Source: Candidatus Kaiserbacteria bacterium (lineage in GTDB: Bacteria; Patescibacteriota; Minisyncoccia; Phycocordibacterales; Phycocordibacteraceae). From it: DNA of 33,655 nt. The position numbers and the translations under genes are program-made. Positions within the stretch are counted from its first letter, which is position 1. Every line of letters starts with the position of its first letter. The DNA is taken from positions 1-33,655 of the forward strand of contig DRNP01000005.1 in assembly GCA_011322135.1 (NCBI GenBank), written 5' to 3'. Under the pieces are notes generated by a model. It saw only the letters and a program-made list of their open reading frames with translations. It was not told the DNA's origin and ran no database searches. Positions 18,172 through 27,504 of the stretch are shown piece after piece.

Positions 18172-19431
18172 ATGCGACGACTGTTTTTGATTTTCAGTTT
18201 TACGATACTTGTATTTCCTTCATTTGTTTTTGCATCACTTGTAAATATAAATACAGCTAACGTATCCGCATTGCAGAAATTACATGGTATAGGAACTGTA
18301 AAAGCACAAAAAATTATTGATTATCGTAATACGCACGGTGCATTTATTTCGATTGATGATATTAAAAAAGTGAGCGGTATCGGTAATGATACCTACGCAC
18401 GAATTGCAGATAGCATTACCGTGAATGGTTCAAGTGCTTTAGCGAAAAATACAGATAAAAGTACAAATACAGATAAAAGCTCAGTAGCTACAGTGAATAA
18501 AAAACAATCAAACGTAGAGAATCAAAATTACTCATCACACACATCTGCGATACCCACACCATCAAAATTGTCTGTTACGATTGAATCAAAAACAACTGTA
18601 TTTTCGGATGTGCCTTTTGTGTTTATGGCAAAAGTAAAAACAGATGCCGGCATCATTGATACTTCGGCGCGCATATCGTGGAGTTTTGGAGACGGGTCTG
18701 CGAGCGAGGGTCGCATTGTATCTAAAAATTATCATTATTCGGGTAAATATCGTGTCGTTGCCATAGCGCGTGATGGGGAAGTGAGTGCTCGAGATGAAAT
18801 AACAATATCGGTTGTACCACCTGAAGTTAGTGTTGCTTCTGTTTCCGTAGACGGAGTTATTTTGGAAAATAATTCCGATATAGAAACAGATTTATCGGGC
18901 TGGAGCATAATCTCTAAAAAAGGTGTGTTTCGCATACCGGTCGGTACTACACTGTTGCCAAAATCTCGAGTGCTGTTTCCTTTTTCGATTATGAGATTAC
19001 CCGTTGCGTGGAATGTGAAGCTGGTATGTCCGGACAGCGTGATTGCTTCCGAGTACAAATCGAAAGAGAGCTCTTTAAAAATGCATTCGTTAGTATCTAA
19101 AAATGTACATATACAAAAAATGAAACCTTTGTCGGGAGCACATGGTTTTAATAAGGTGAGTGGCAAAAGTTTTACAAATACAAACAAAGTCGCCTCTCTA
19201 ATTGTACATAATACTATTGCTCATGACATTGAAGCAGTAAAAGCCCCCACGCGACTTACTAAAGTTAGTCGCGTGGGGGCACCTTTGGGAAGCTCGTCTA
19301 TTGCGAATGCGTCAGATACTAAAACAACAGCCCCGTTATCCGGTCAAAAGAAATACGATAATAAAATGACGTGGCTACTTAGCGTTGCCGGTATTTTTGC
19401 GCTCGCAGGTGGGGCGTTCGTTATTCTTTAG
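18172..19431 (+). CDS. Secreted/membrane protein: ComEA-like helix-hairpin-helix + PKD-like + lamin-tail-like domain, C-terminal TM
   Basis: VNINTANVSALQKLHGIGTVKAQKIIDYR; ISWSFGDGSASEG...YHYSGKYRV; LSGWSIISKKGVFRIPVGTTL; C-terminal hydrophobic WLLSVAGIFALAGGAFVIL. Confidence 0.75.
   Translation: MRRLFLIFSFTILVFPSFVFASLVNINTANVSALQKLHGIGTVKAQKIIDYRNTHGAFISIDDIKKVSGIGNDTYARIADSITVNGSSALAKNTDKSTNTDKSSVATVNKKQSNVENQNYSSHTSAIPTPSKLSVTIESKTTVFSDVPFVFMAKVKTDAGIIDTSARISWSFGDGSASEGRIVSKNYHYSGKYRVVAIARDGEVSARDEITISVVPPEVSVASVSVDGVILENNSDIETDLSGWSIISKKGVFRIPVGTTLLPKSRVLFPFSIMRLPVAWNVKLVCPDSVIASEYKSKESSLKMHSLVSKNVHIQKMKPLSGAHGFNKVSGKSFTNTNKVASLIVHNTIAHDIEAVKAPTRLTKVSRVGAPLGSSSIANASDTKTTAPLSGQKKYDNKMTWLLSVAGIFALAGGAFVIL
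19243..19280. repeat. Intragenic palindrome (17-bp arms, one mismatch)
   Basis: GCCCCCACGCGACTTAC-taaa-GTTAGTCGCGTGGGGGC. Confidence 0.88.
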
Positions 19432-19577
19432 AATGGTTTGTAAGTGCGAATTGTTCGCGCGAGCAAGTGAACGGTGTGAATGTTGACAGGTTGTATCCGC
19501 GTTTATGCCGGGCACTAAACAATGTTTATGATGTACGTGCTAGCTCAAATGTTTGTTTTGATATATGCTTGAATTAT

Positions 19578-20468
19578 ATGGATTCTAAAATTATTCTTGT
19601 TACCGGCGGGGCAGGTTTTATCGGGCACAATTTGTGCAAGCGTCTTGTACAAGACAAGAACAACCGAGTTATATCGTTGGATAATTACTTTACCGGAAGT
19701 CGTGAAAACCATGTAGATGGTGTGGAATACAGAGAAGGACATACAAAAGACATTGAAAAACATGTTCCGGAAACTCCGGATATCGTCTACCACCTCGGCG
19801 AGTACTCGCGCACGGCATCAAGCCTTGATGAGCCGGATGTCGTATTTGATTTAAATATTGTCGGTACGTTTGGCGTACTTGAGCATTGGCGCAAAAGAAA
19901 ATACAAATTAGTATATGCCGGCTCGTCAACAAAATTTGTCGGTGCACGAAAAGATGGCGTAGAAGGGCGTGATCTCGCTCCGTACAATTGGATGAAAGCT
20001 GCGAACACGGAACTACTGCATAATTATGGTCGTTGGTACAATCTCCCGTATGCGATTACGTATTTTTATAATGTTTATGGACAGGGAGAGAGAGCCGGAC
20101 AATTTGACGGGACATACGGGACAGTAGTGGAAACATTTAAACAGTGTTATTTAAATAACCAACCGTGTCTTATAAATGGTACCGGTGAACAGACACGTGC
20201 TTTTACACATGTAGACGACACGATAGATGCACTCATGCTTGTCGGAGAAAAAGGCGTTGCTGACGAATACGCTATAAGTGCAAAAGAAATATATTCGCTA
20301 CTAGAGCTTGCTGAAATGTTTGGAATTAAAACAGAGTTTAAATCGGCAACGCGCTCAACACGTTCGTCCGGAGCAGATGACACCACGAAGCTGGAAAAAC
20401 TCGGGTGGGAACAACGTCACACTCTTGAAGATTATATAGAACAAATTAAACGCGTTTCTAAAAAATAA
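19578..20468 (+). CDS. NAD-dependent epimerase/dehydratase (UDP-glucose 4-epimerase-like SDR)
   Basis: KIILVTGGAGFIGHNLCKRL, YNWMKAANTELL, FYNVYGQGERAG. Confidence 0.9.
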   Translation: MDSKIILVTGGAGFIGHNLCKRLVQDKNNRVISLDNYFTGSRENHVDGVEYREGHTKDIEKHVPETPDIVYHLGEYSRTASSLDEPDVVFDLNIVGTFGVLEHWRKRKYKLVYAGSSTKFVGARKDGVEGRDLAPYNWMKAANTELLHNYGRWYNLPYAITYFYNVYGQGERAGQFDGTYGTVVETFKQCYLNNQPCLINGTGEQTRAFTHVDDTIDALMLVGEKGVADEYAISAKEIYSLLELAEMFGIKTEFKSATRSTRSSGADDTTKLEKLGWEQRHTLEDYIEQIKRVSKK

Positions 20469-20471
20469 TAC

Positions 20472-21626
20472 ATGAAGCGCATTTTAATTTTTTCACTTGC
20501 ATATTATCCGGTTTTTGTTTCCGGAGCAGAGGCGGCAATAAAAGAGATTACAGACCGCATCACCCCGGAGGATATTGAGTTTCATATGATAACCATGCTT
20601 TTTGACCGCAGTTCTCCACGCGATGAGATTATCGGTAATGTGCATGTACACCGTGTCGGGTTTGGTGGTGCGTATATTTCAAAGATTTTATTTCCGGTCG
20701 TTTCGGCGCTCAAGGCGCGCAGTTTACACAAGAAGTATCATTTTGATGCTATGTGGGCAATGATGACATACATGCTATTGCCAACAATGCTTGCAAAAAG
20801 TTTTGGTGTTCGAGTACCGCACGTTTTGACACTTCAAGACGGCGACCCGTATAAAAAAGTTTTTGGTCGTATGCGTATTGTGCCTTTTATTTCAATTATC
20901 AATAAAGGATTTCGTACTGCCGGAGTTATACAAGTTATATCGCGCTATCTCGCGTCGTGGCCGGAGAAGCGCGGTTCCGATAGTTCCGTGGTGCTGGTAC
21001 GTAACGGTGCAAATCCACGAGACCTTAAAGAGGATTCTTCCAAAGAAGATATTATTGCGGTGCAGAAAAAGATTGGTAAGAAAGACGGAGACGTATGGAT
21101 TGTCAACACTTCTCGTATGGTGCATCAAAAAGGGATTGATACTACTATAGAGGCACTGACGCATCTACCTGCATATGTGAAATTTCTTGCAGTAGGTGAC
21201 GGGGTAGATGCTACAAAATTGAAAGAGCTCGCTACTCGTTTGGGTGTTGCCGATAGAGTTGTCTTTACCGGTCAAGTCGACCGCTCAGAGGTAACTTTAT
21301 ATCGTAAGGCATGCGATATTTTTGTCGCACCGTCACGCTCGGAAGGACTCGGAAATGCTTTTGTTTCTGCTCTTGCGTCGCGTCTCCCGCTTGTTACGTC
21401 CGGAGTTGGAGGTATCGCGGATTACGCAATAGACGGAGAGACCGCATGGATTGTTCATCCTGATGACCCGCAAGCGCTTGCCCAAAAGATTAAAGAGGTT
21501 ATGGATAATCCTGAAAAAGCACACAAAATCTCAGAACATGCGCGCTCTATTGTTGAAAATGAGTATGATTGGGACAAGATAGCTACACAGATGCGTGAGC
21601 GAGTGTTTAATCCTGTATTAAAATGA
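20472..21626 (+). CDS. Glycosyltransferase family 4
   Basis: WIVNTSRMVHQKGIDTTIEAL, FVAPSRSEGLGNAFVSALASRLPLV. Confidence 0.9.
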   Translation: MKRILIFSLAYYPVFVSGAEAAIKEITDRITPEDIEFHMITMLFDRSSPRDEIIGNVHVHRVGFGGAYISKILFPVVSALKARSLHKKYHFDAMWAMMTYMLLPTMLAKSFGVRVPHVLTLQDGDPYKKVFGRMRIVPFISIINKGFRTAGVIQVISRYLASWPEKRGSDSSVVLVRNGANPRDLKEDSSKEDIIAVQKKIGKKDGDVWIVNTSRMVHQKGIDTTIEALTHLPAYVKFLAVGDGVDATKLKELATRLGVADRVVFTGQVDRSEVTLYRKACDIFVAPSRSEGLGNAFVSALASRLPLVTSGVGGIADYAIDGETAWIVHPDDPQALAQKIKEVMDNPEKAHKISEHARSIVENEYDWDKIATQMRERVFNPVLK

Positions 21627-22168
21627 ACGGAGCACTTGTAGAGAAAGCAATGTTGATGGCACTTCGCGCACATGAAGGGCAAACGCGAAAAGAATCTTCA
21701 GCGCCATATATTGTGCATCCTGTTCGGGTGGCAATATTGTTGGCACGGTATGGTTTATCGGATACGGTAGTTGCAGCAGGACTCGTGCATGATGTTGTGG
21801 AGGATACGAATGTATCGCTTGATGATGTGCGAAACGAACTCGGTGATGAAGTGGCAGGTATGGTAGCTTCTGTAACACACGACAATGCACTTTCGTGGAT
21901 TGAAAAAAAGAAAGCATATATTGAAACGGTACGCACAGCTAGCGAAGAAGCAAAAGCTATCTCTGTAGCTGACAAGATTGCGAATGCAGAGAGTCTGATT
22001 TCGTCACACGCTCGGGAGGGAAGTGAAGTCTGGCGACATTTCAGTACCGGACGTGAGAAGAAATTATGGTTTGAGGAAGCGGTGCTCGCAATGCTTCAAG
22101 AGTCGTGGCATCATCCGCTCGTTGAAGAATACGCACGTTTTGTGAAGCGACTACAAGGATTGAAATAA
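21623..22168 (+). CDS. HD-domain phosphohydrolase (RelA/SpoT HD-like)
   Basis: RAHEGQTRKESSAPYIVHPVRVA, AAGLVHDVVEDTNV; ATGA overlap with upstream GT. Confidence 0.8.
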   Translation: MNGALVEKAMLMALRAHEGQTRKESSAPYIVHPVRVAILLARYGLSDTVVAAGLVHDVVEDTNVSLDDVRNELGDEVAGMVASVTHDNALSWIEKKKAYIETVRTASEEAKAISVADKIANAESLISSHAREGSEVWRHFSTGREKKLWFEEAVLAMLQESWHHPLVEEYARFVKRLQGLK

Positions 22169-22304
22169 TCTTGGTTAATTTTATCCGGATTGCAGGCATA
22201 GATACATAGGCGCGGATATTTGCCAAAGTACATAATATGTATTATTATGTTTAATAGGGTAGTTTCGTACATTTTTTAAAACTTGAACAAGGGAGGAACC
22301 TGTT

Positions 22305-22730
22305 ATGTCAGATAAGATAGTAATTCCAACGAAGGATTTCGACAAGTATGGAGTAAGCGTGCATGCCAAAATGATGAAAGGGACTTTTGAAAAACGCTTT
22401 GCACTGCGAAGTAAAGATGGAGCAAGTGTTACGATAACGCAGGCTCAATGTGCAGATTACTGGCAGACGGCTCATTCACACAAGGCAACGAGAGAGTTGT
22501 ATTTTGTGTGGAGCGGAGCACTTATTTACGCCAGTCTCTGTGAAGGTAAAATAGTCCTAAACACTTACAAAGCCGGCGAGTTTTTTTCTTGTGAGCCGGG
22601 TGTTGCTCACACGGTATTTGTTGATTTTGGTACAGTATTTGGTACCACAAAGTTTCAGCTCCCCGGGTTTGAATTTCCGGACTATAAATTGGAGCCGGAA
22701 ATGGACAAACTTCTTCACGACATTGTGTAA
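22305..22730 (+). CDS. Cupin-like protein
   Basis: HSHKATRELYFVWSGALIYASLCEGKIVLNTYKAGEFFSCEPGVAHTVF. Confidence 0.65.
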   Translation: MSDKIVIPTKDFDKYGVSVHAKMMKGTFEKRFALRSKDGASVTITQAQCADYWQTAHSHKATRELYFVWSGALIYASLCEGKIVLNTYKAGEFFSCEPGVAHTVFVDFGTVFGTTKFQLPGFEFPDYKLEPEMDKLLHDIV

Positions 22731-22762
22731 AAACAATCAATGCCAATGTCTGTATCTAAAAC

Positions 22763-22796
22763 AAAATTGCGCGACAATAGTTGCGCAATTTTTTAT
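22763..22796 (+). terminator. Rho-independent (possibly bidirectional) terminator between convergent genes
   Basis: AAAATTGCGC-gacaatagtt-GCGCAATTTT followed by TTATT. Confidence 0.8.
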
Positions 22797-23914
22797 TAGT
22801 GGAGTGTTTGCTGGCGCTTTTTTTCATCAGTGCTTCGTAGTGTGTCGCGTGTTTTTTTATATTCTTCAATGATTTCAGTTGGAATGTCTGTATCATTTAA
22901 CACATTTTCTAAGACGTTTATCCAAAATGTAATTCTTGCAATAGCAAGCAAGTGCAAGTTACCGTTTGTTTTTTGCAACCAATTAACATAGTAGCGAACA
23001 AGCTCAGTGAATCTGTAAATACGCATTAGTTTGAGAGACATAAGTTCTTCCGGAGCTCTGTTTAATTTTACGTAAGTAATGAGTGCCTCAGCAAGTGATG
23101 GATTATAAAGCACCATGAAATTGATAAATCTCGCCCATCCTTCATATTTATTTCCAAATCGAAATGAAGCATTGTCTAATATATATAAAGTATCGTCACG
23201 GATGCGAAAGTTTTGCGGTGTGAAGTCCCAATGGGTAAGGAAGTCGCAGTACTGCTCGATAGTTTTTTGATGTGTATTTATAAAATCTAATGCGTTGTCT
23301 AATGTGTTTGTGAAATGCTCCGCATGAGAATCTTTTTGAGAAAGTGCTTGTTTTATTTCGTTAACATATTGCTCTGCAGTATTTAAATACTTTTTTGCAT
23401 TCATTTCTTCAAACGTGCCGTGTATCAATTTGTGGTGTTCGTACGTGGAGGCGTTGATATTTTCCTGCGCTTTAAAAGCATCTAGAGCAACAGAGAATTG
23501 TTTTTTTAAAGGTTGTTTAATAAATGGAATTTCTTGTTCTATGTATTCTGTAATAGCAATAACGCCGTTTTGACTTTTTGTAAACAAAAGTTCTTTTGGC
23601 ATGCGGAAAACATCGTACGCAAATGGTAGGAGAGCGAGAGCGACACGTCGCTCTCGCTCTTGTTCTATTTCATGTATACCGCCCTCGTCGGTGCCTATTT
23701 TTATAATGACTTTTGTTTCTTTTGATTTTCTTTTTCCGAGCAATACAAGCTTACTCCCGCTTTTAATAGGACGCGTTAGAGAGCGCTCGCCGATTATATG
23801 TGGTTGTTCTGTATCAAGCTCATATCCGAGTTTTGCCAATAAAGGAGTAAACTCAGAGATTGTACGAGCGGTGTATTCTTCCCATTTTTTTTGTATATCA
23901 ATTGTCATATTCAA
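22796..23914 (-). CDS. Aminoglycoside/choline phosphotransferase-like kinase (APH fold)
   Basis: DFLTHWDFTPQNFRIRDDTLYILDNASF resembling HxDxxxxN...D catalytic motif. Confidence 0.65.
   Translation of the reverse strand: MNMTIDIQKKWEEYTARTISEFTPLLAKLGYELDTEQPHIIGERSLTRPIKSGSKLVLLGKRKSKETKVIIKIGTDEGGIHEIEQERERRVALALLPFAYDVFRMPKELLFTKSQNGVIAITEYIEQEIPFIKQPLKKQFSVALDAFKAQENINASTYEHHKLIHGTFEEMNAKKYLNTAEQYVNEIKQALSQKDSHAEHFTNTLDNALDFINTHQKTIEQYCDFLTHWDFTPQNFRIRDDTLYILDNASFRFGNKYEGWARFINFMVLYNPSLAEALITYVKLNRAPEELMSLKLMRIYRFTELVRYYVNWLQKTNGNLHLLAIARITFWINVLENVLNDTDIPTEIIEEYKKTRDTLRSTDEKKRQQTLH
23631..23660. repeat. Intragenic perfect palindrome (14-bp arms, 2-nt loop)
   Basis: AGAGCGAGAGCGAC-ac-GTCGCTCTCGCTCT. 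Confidence 0.88.
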
Positions 23915-24422
23915 GTGTGGTTTCTATTTTCTCCAGATGCTCATTCCATGATGCATTCCACGTATTGATTGCATCGACGGGTTTTGTTTCAAGGGGCAGT
24001 ATTTCCGGCTTTTGTTCAGGTGTGCTTTTTATAACCGCATCTGTACGTATTGTTGCCAGCCAATCTATTATTCCCAAACGAGAAGATGCTTTTTTGTCCG
24101 CGATACAGAATATCGTTTTTTTGTGAAGCGGTGTAAGAATAAGAGGTAATTCCGTTGATATGCCATTTATTACGATGATTGCATCTGTATCGCGTGCAGA
24201 TTGTATCAATGCTTTTCTAAACGCATGTAAGCGTACAAGTCGTGGCTTGTGTTTATCAACCACAGTGACATTTACGTTTTGCAATTGCTCAGGCAAATGT
24301 GTGTATGCCAATACGTTTATTTTATGACCCGCCAATGACAGTCGTCGTGCCAGTTCTTTTGCATACGTAGCAACAGGAGCTATTTCAGGTGGGTAAAGTG
24401 GGGTTGCAAGCACTATGCGCAT
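23898..24422 (-). CDS. Short GT4 N-terminal-domain-like protein (174 aa, apparently lacks the C-terminal donor-binding domain)
   Basis: MRIVLATPLYPPEIAPVATYAKELARRLSLAGHKINVL, similar to start of 25251 GT. Confidence 0.65.
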   Translation of the reverse strand: MRIVLATPLYPPEIAPVATYAKELARRLSLAGHKINVLAYTHLPEQLQNVNVTVVDKHKPRLVRLHAFRKALIQSARDTDAIIVINGISTELPLILTPLHKKTIFCIADKKASSRLGIIDWLATIRTDAVIKSTPEQKPEILPLETKPVDAINTWNASWNEHLEKIETTLEYDN

Positions 24423-24499
24423 GATTGCAATATATCATAAACGTGTTTAATCCTCATGAATAAAAGGGAACTCGAGGGCTTCTGGTGCACAGGGTGACA

Positions 24500-24535
24500 T
24501 TGACACGGTAGATAATGCCATTATAATGGCATTAT
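24500..24535 (+). promoter_or_regulatory. TA-module promoter with overlapping palindromic operator
   Basis: TTGACA 24500-24505, 16-nt spacer, TATAAT 24522-24527; inverted repeat ATAATGCCATT-at-AATGGCATTAT 24512-24535. Confidence 0.85.
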
Positions 24536-24556
24536 AATCACTAAACTAATATACGT

Positions 24557-24808
24557 ATGGCAACAATACAAAAACTCATCAAGGCTGGTAGCTCGGTGGC
24601 TGTGGTAATTCCAAAAAGTTTGCTCGGAAAGCATTCTGCCGGTGCGCCAATTAGTATTGAAAAAGATACTAGTCCAAATACTTTTCGAGTACGAGTGCTA
24701 CCTAAAAAAAAGAACACTCTTTCTGCGCGTGAGAAACACGTTCTTTCATTGACCGATTCGTTTGTTAAACGCTACCGTACCGATCTTAAACGTCTTAAAG
24801 ATGCTTAA
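24557..24808 (+). CDS. AbrB/SpoVT-like antitoxin
   Basis: IQKLIKAGSSVAVVIPKSLLGKH..., small basic ORF overlapping downstream Doc gene. Confidence 0.75.
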   Translation: MATIQKLIKAGSSVAVVIPKSLLGKHSAGAPISIEKDTSPNTFRVRVLPKKKNTLSAREKHVLSLTDSFVKRYRTDLKRLKDA

Positions 24809-25241
24809 ATACCTTAGTGAAGACGAGATTGTACTTATTCATCAGCGCATAGTAGATGAAACAGGCGGTTTACAGGGTATTCGCGAACCACATGCGATAC
24901 GAAGTGTTGAGGGGCAACCTCGTCAGGCAGTCTTTGGTAAAGAGCTATATTCAACGATGTATCTCAAGGCAGCTGTGTACGCACATAATATAATCGCACA
25001 CCATCCATTTTTGGATGGGAATAAGCGTACTGGCATCTCTGTGGCTATTGTGTTTCTGGAAGATAACGGACTTATCGCAAAAGCGAAAGAGGGGGATTTC
25101 TTTAATCTTGCACTGCATATAGCAGAAGACAAATGGGAATACGAAGTAATTGCCACATGGCTCAAGGAGCATACGAAGAAAGTGGCGAGTACAAAAAAGA
25201 CTGGCAAAAAGCATTCGCAAAAAAGTGATAAAAAGCGTTAG
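24801..25241 (+). CDS. doc: Fic/Doc-family toxin
   Basis: Fic motif HHPFLDGNKRTG; HQRIVDETGGLQGIREPHAIRSVEGQPRQ typical of Doc. Confidence 0.9.
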   Translation: MLKYLSEDEIVLIHQRIVDETGGLQGIREPHAIRSVEGQPRQAVFGKELYSTMYLKAAVYAHNIIAHHPFLDGNKRTGISVAIVFLEDNGLIAKAKEGDFFNLALHIAEDKWEYEVIATWLKEHTKKVASTKKTGKKHSQKSDKKR

Positions 25242-25250
25242 ACTATACGT

Positions 25251-26351
25251 ATGAAGATTGTCATTGCCACGCCACTGTATCCGCCGGAGCTTGGTGGTCC
25301 CGCCACGTACGCGAAGATTCTTTTTGAAGAGCTTCCGAAACGGGGAATTGAAGTAGAGCTTGTGAAGTTTAGCGATGTACGGCATTTGCCGAAAATTGTA
25401 CGACACGTGGCATATTTTTTTCGTGTGAGGCGCGCGCTTGCGCGCGCCGACTTAGTGCTCGCGCTTGATCCTGTTTCTGTTGGGCTACCGGCATGTATTG
25501 CTTCATGGATGCTTAAGAAGCCGTTAGTGGTTAAAATCGTCGGAGATTATGCATGGGAACAAGGACGTCAACGTTTCGGCATTAAAGATACTCTTGATGA
25601 TTTTGCCCACACGAAACGAGCTCCTTTTTTTGTGCGTCTTTTGCGTAGCGTGCAGACGAGAGTAGCTCGTCGTGCGCACACTATTATTGTTCCGGGGGGA
25701 TACTTAAAAAAAACAGTCTCCTCTTGGGGTGTTCCGAAAGAAAAAATTCGTGTTGTACATAATGCAATATCTCTTGAAAAGATAGGGTCTGTACCTAGTC
25801 AGGTCGAGAGACTTCATCGTCCTTTGGTTGTTTGTGCAGGACGTCTTGTCCCGTGGAAAAATATGGATAAAGTTATCGATGCGGTTGCATCCTTGCGTAA
25901 AAAAGGGATAAAAACTTCGCTTGTGGTTGTGGGTGATGGACCGGAGCGTGCGACGCTTGCGTCGCACGCTGAAAAAAAACTGGGAAGCGCATGCGTATTT
26001 ACAGGTGCACAGTCACATGCGGATATGCTTGCAATTTTAAAATACACAGATGTTTTTGTACTTAATTCTTCATATGAAGGGCTTTCGCATATGCTTATAG
26101 AGGCGCAAACGCTCGGAGTACCTACTGTTGCTACGAAAGTTGGTGGAAATACGGAAATTATAACCGATAACGAAAATGGTTTATTGGTGCCTTACGGAGA
26201 CGAAGGTGCTTTGCCATTTGCCATATCGCGCATTCTTTCCGATAAATCGTTGCAGGCGCACATAAGCACATCTGCAAAATATTCGTCATCGCGTTTTTCT
26301 ATAAATGCTATGCTTGACGGCACCATTTCTGTACTCGATGAGTTTAAATAA
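25251..26351 (+). CDS. Glycosyltransferase family 4
   Basis: MKIVIATPLYPPELGGPATYA, VCAGRLVPWKNMDKVIDAV, VVGDGPERATL, FVLNSSYEGLSHMLIEAQTLGVPTVAT. Confidence 0.92.
   Translation: MKIVIATPLYPPELGGPATYAKILFEELPKRGIEVELVKFSDVRHLPKIVRHVAYFFRVRRALARADLVLALDPVSVGLPACIASWMLKKPLVVKIVGDYAWEQGRQRFGIKDTLDDFAHTKRAPFFVRLLRSVQTRVARRAHTIIVPGGYLKKTVSSWGVPKEKIRVVHNAISLEKIGSVPSQVERLHRPLVVCAGRLVPWKNMDKVIDAVASLRKKGIKTSLVVVGDGPERATLASHAEKKLGSACVFTGAQSHADMLAILKYTDVFVLNSSYEGLSHMLIEAQTLGVPTVATKVGGNTEIITDNENGLLVPYGDEGALPFAISRILSDKSLQAHISTSAKYSSSRFSINAMLDGTISVLDEFK
25429..25448. repeat. Intragenic perfect palindrome (9-bp arms, 2-nt loop)
   Basis: GGCGCGCGC-tt-GCGCGCGCC. Confidence 0.8.
25945..25970. repeat. Intragenic perfect palindrome (12-bp arms, 2-nt loop)
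   Basis: AGCGTGCGACGC-tt-GCGTCGCACGCT. Confidence 0.88.
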
Positions 26352-26357
26352 TTTCAC

Positions 26358-27479
26358 ATGAAAATACTTTTTATATCAAATGATCCGACAATATTTGAAG
26401 AAAACAGTTCTGCGCGTTCTCGTATGCGTTCGTATGCAGAGGCGATAGGAGAATTGCATATCCTCTCGCAAGGAGCAAAGACATCGGACGAACAAGAAGG
26501 AGCACTTTTCTTACACAGTATTCGACCACTGCCAACGAAGCTCGGGAGGGTTTTCTTATTGTGGACTCTTTCAAGACGAGCTCATCGTTTGGTAAAGAAA
26601 TCGGGTATTGAAATTGTGTCTGCACAAGACCCTTTTGAACATGGAGCAATAGCAAAGAGCGCGGTACATCACACGAATGCAAAATTACACGTGCAGGTGC
26701 ACACTGATTTTTGCTCTCGATATTTTTCAGAAGAATCTATAAAAAATCGTTTACGTATGATTATTGCAGATAATGTGTTGCCACACGCAGACGGCATACG
26801 CGCAGTATCAAATCGAGTGAAAAATTCGCTGGTTGCACGATATGGTACGCGTATATCTTTGCCGGTTGTTATTCCGATAGCAATGGAAACAAAAGTTGCA
26901 AACAAATCAGTGGAGCCGTTTAGCATTAGCTCGAAATTTTCTTTTATGATAATGGCCGTCGGTCGTCTTGAAAAAGAAAAACGACTAGAGGACGCAATCC
27001 GTGTCGTTGCAATACTTGCTAAGAAAAAATATCCGGTCGCGCTTGTTATTGTTGGAGATGGAAGCGAAAAAGAAAAGTTGAACTCTCTTGCAAAAAAACT
27101 CGGTATAGAAAAACGCGTTATGTTTTTGGGTTGGCGGAATGATATACACGAGCTTTTGTCACATGCGCAAGCGTTTATCCAAACAAGTGCTTACGAGGGG
27201 TATGGACGAACATACATTGAAGCTGCGCTTGCGGACGTGCCTATGGTTGTAACAAACGTAGGTATCATTGGCGATGTATTTATAAACAAAGAGTCCGCTT
27301 TGGTGTGTGATGTGAGCGATATCAGATGTTTGGAGCGTTCTATGGAAACGCTTATAGAGGAAAACGATACGCGATATAAAATTACATATAATGCGCATAA
27401 TGTGGCGGATGCTCATATTAAAGCCGTCGGTGATACCGTTGCGCGCACAGTTGAGGATTTCGAAAGGTTACTGGCGTAG
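26358..27479 (+). CDS. Glycosyltransferase family 4
   Basis: MAVGRLEKEKRLEDAIRVV, IVGDGSEKEKL, FIQTSAYEGYGRTYIEAALADVPMVVT. Confidence 0.9.
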   Translation: MKILFISNDPTIFEENSSARSRMRSYAEAIGELHILSQGAKTSDEQEGALFLHSIRPLPTKLGRVFLLWTLSRRAHRLVKKSGIEIVSAQDPFEHGAIAKSAVHHTNAKLHVQVHTDFCSRYFSEESIKNRLRMIIADNVLPHADGIRAVSNRVKNSLVARYGTRISLPVVIPIAMETKVANKSVEPFSISSKFSFMIMAVGRLEKEKRLEDAIRVVAILAKKKYPVALVIVGDGSEKEKLNSLAKKLGIEKRVMFLGWRNDIHELLSHAQAFIQTSAYEGYGRTYIEAALADVPMVVTNVGIIGDVFINKESALVCDVSDIRCLERSMETLIEENDTRYKITYNAHNVADAHIKAVGDTVARTVEDFERLLA

Positions 27480-27504
27480 CAGAAGTTATAGATATTTTTC
27501 AAAA

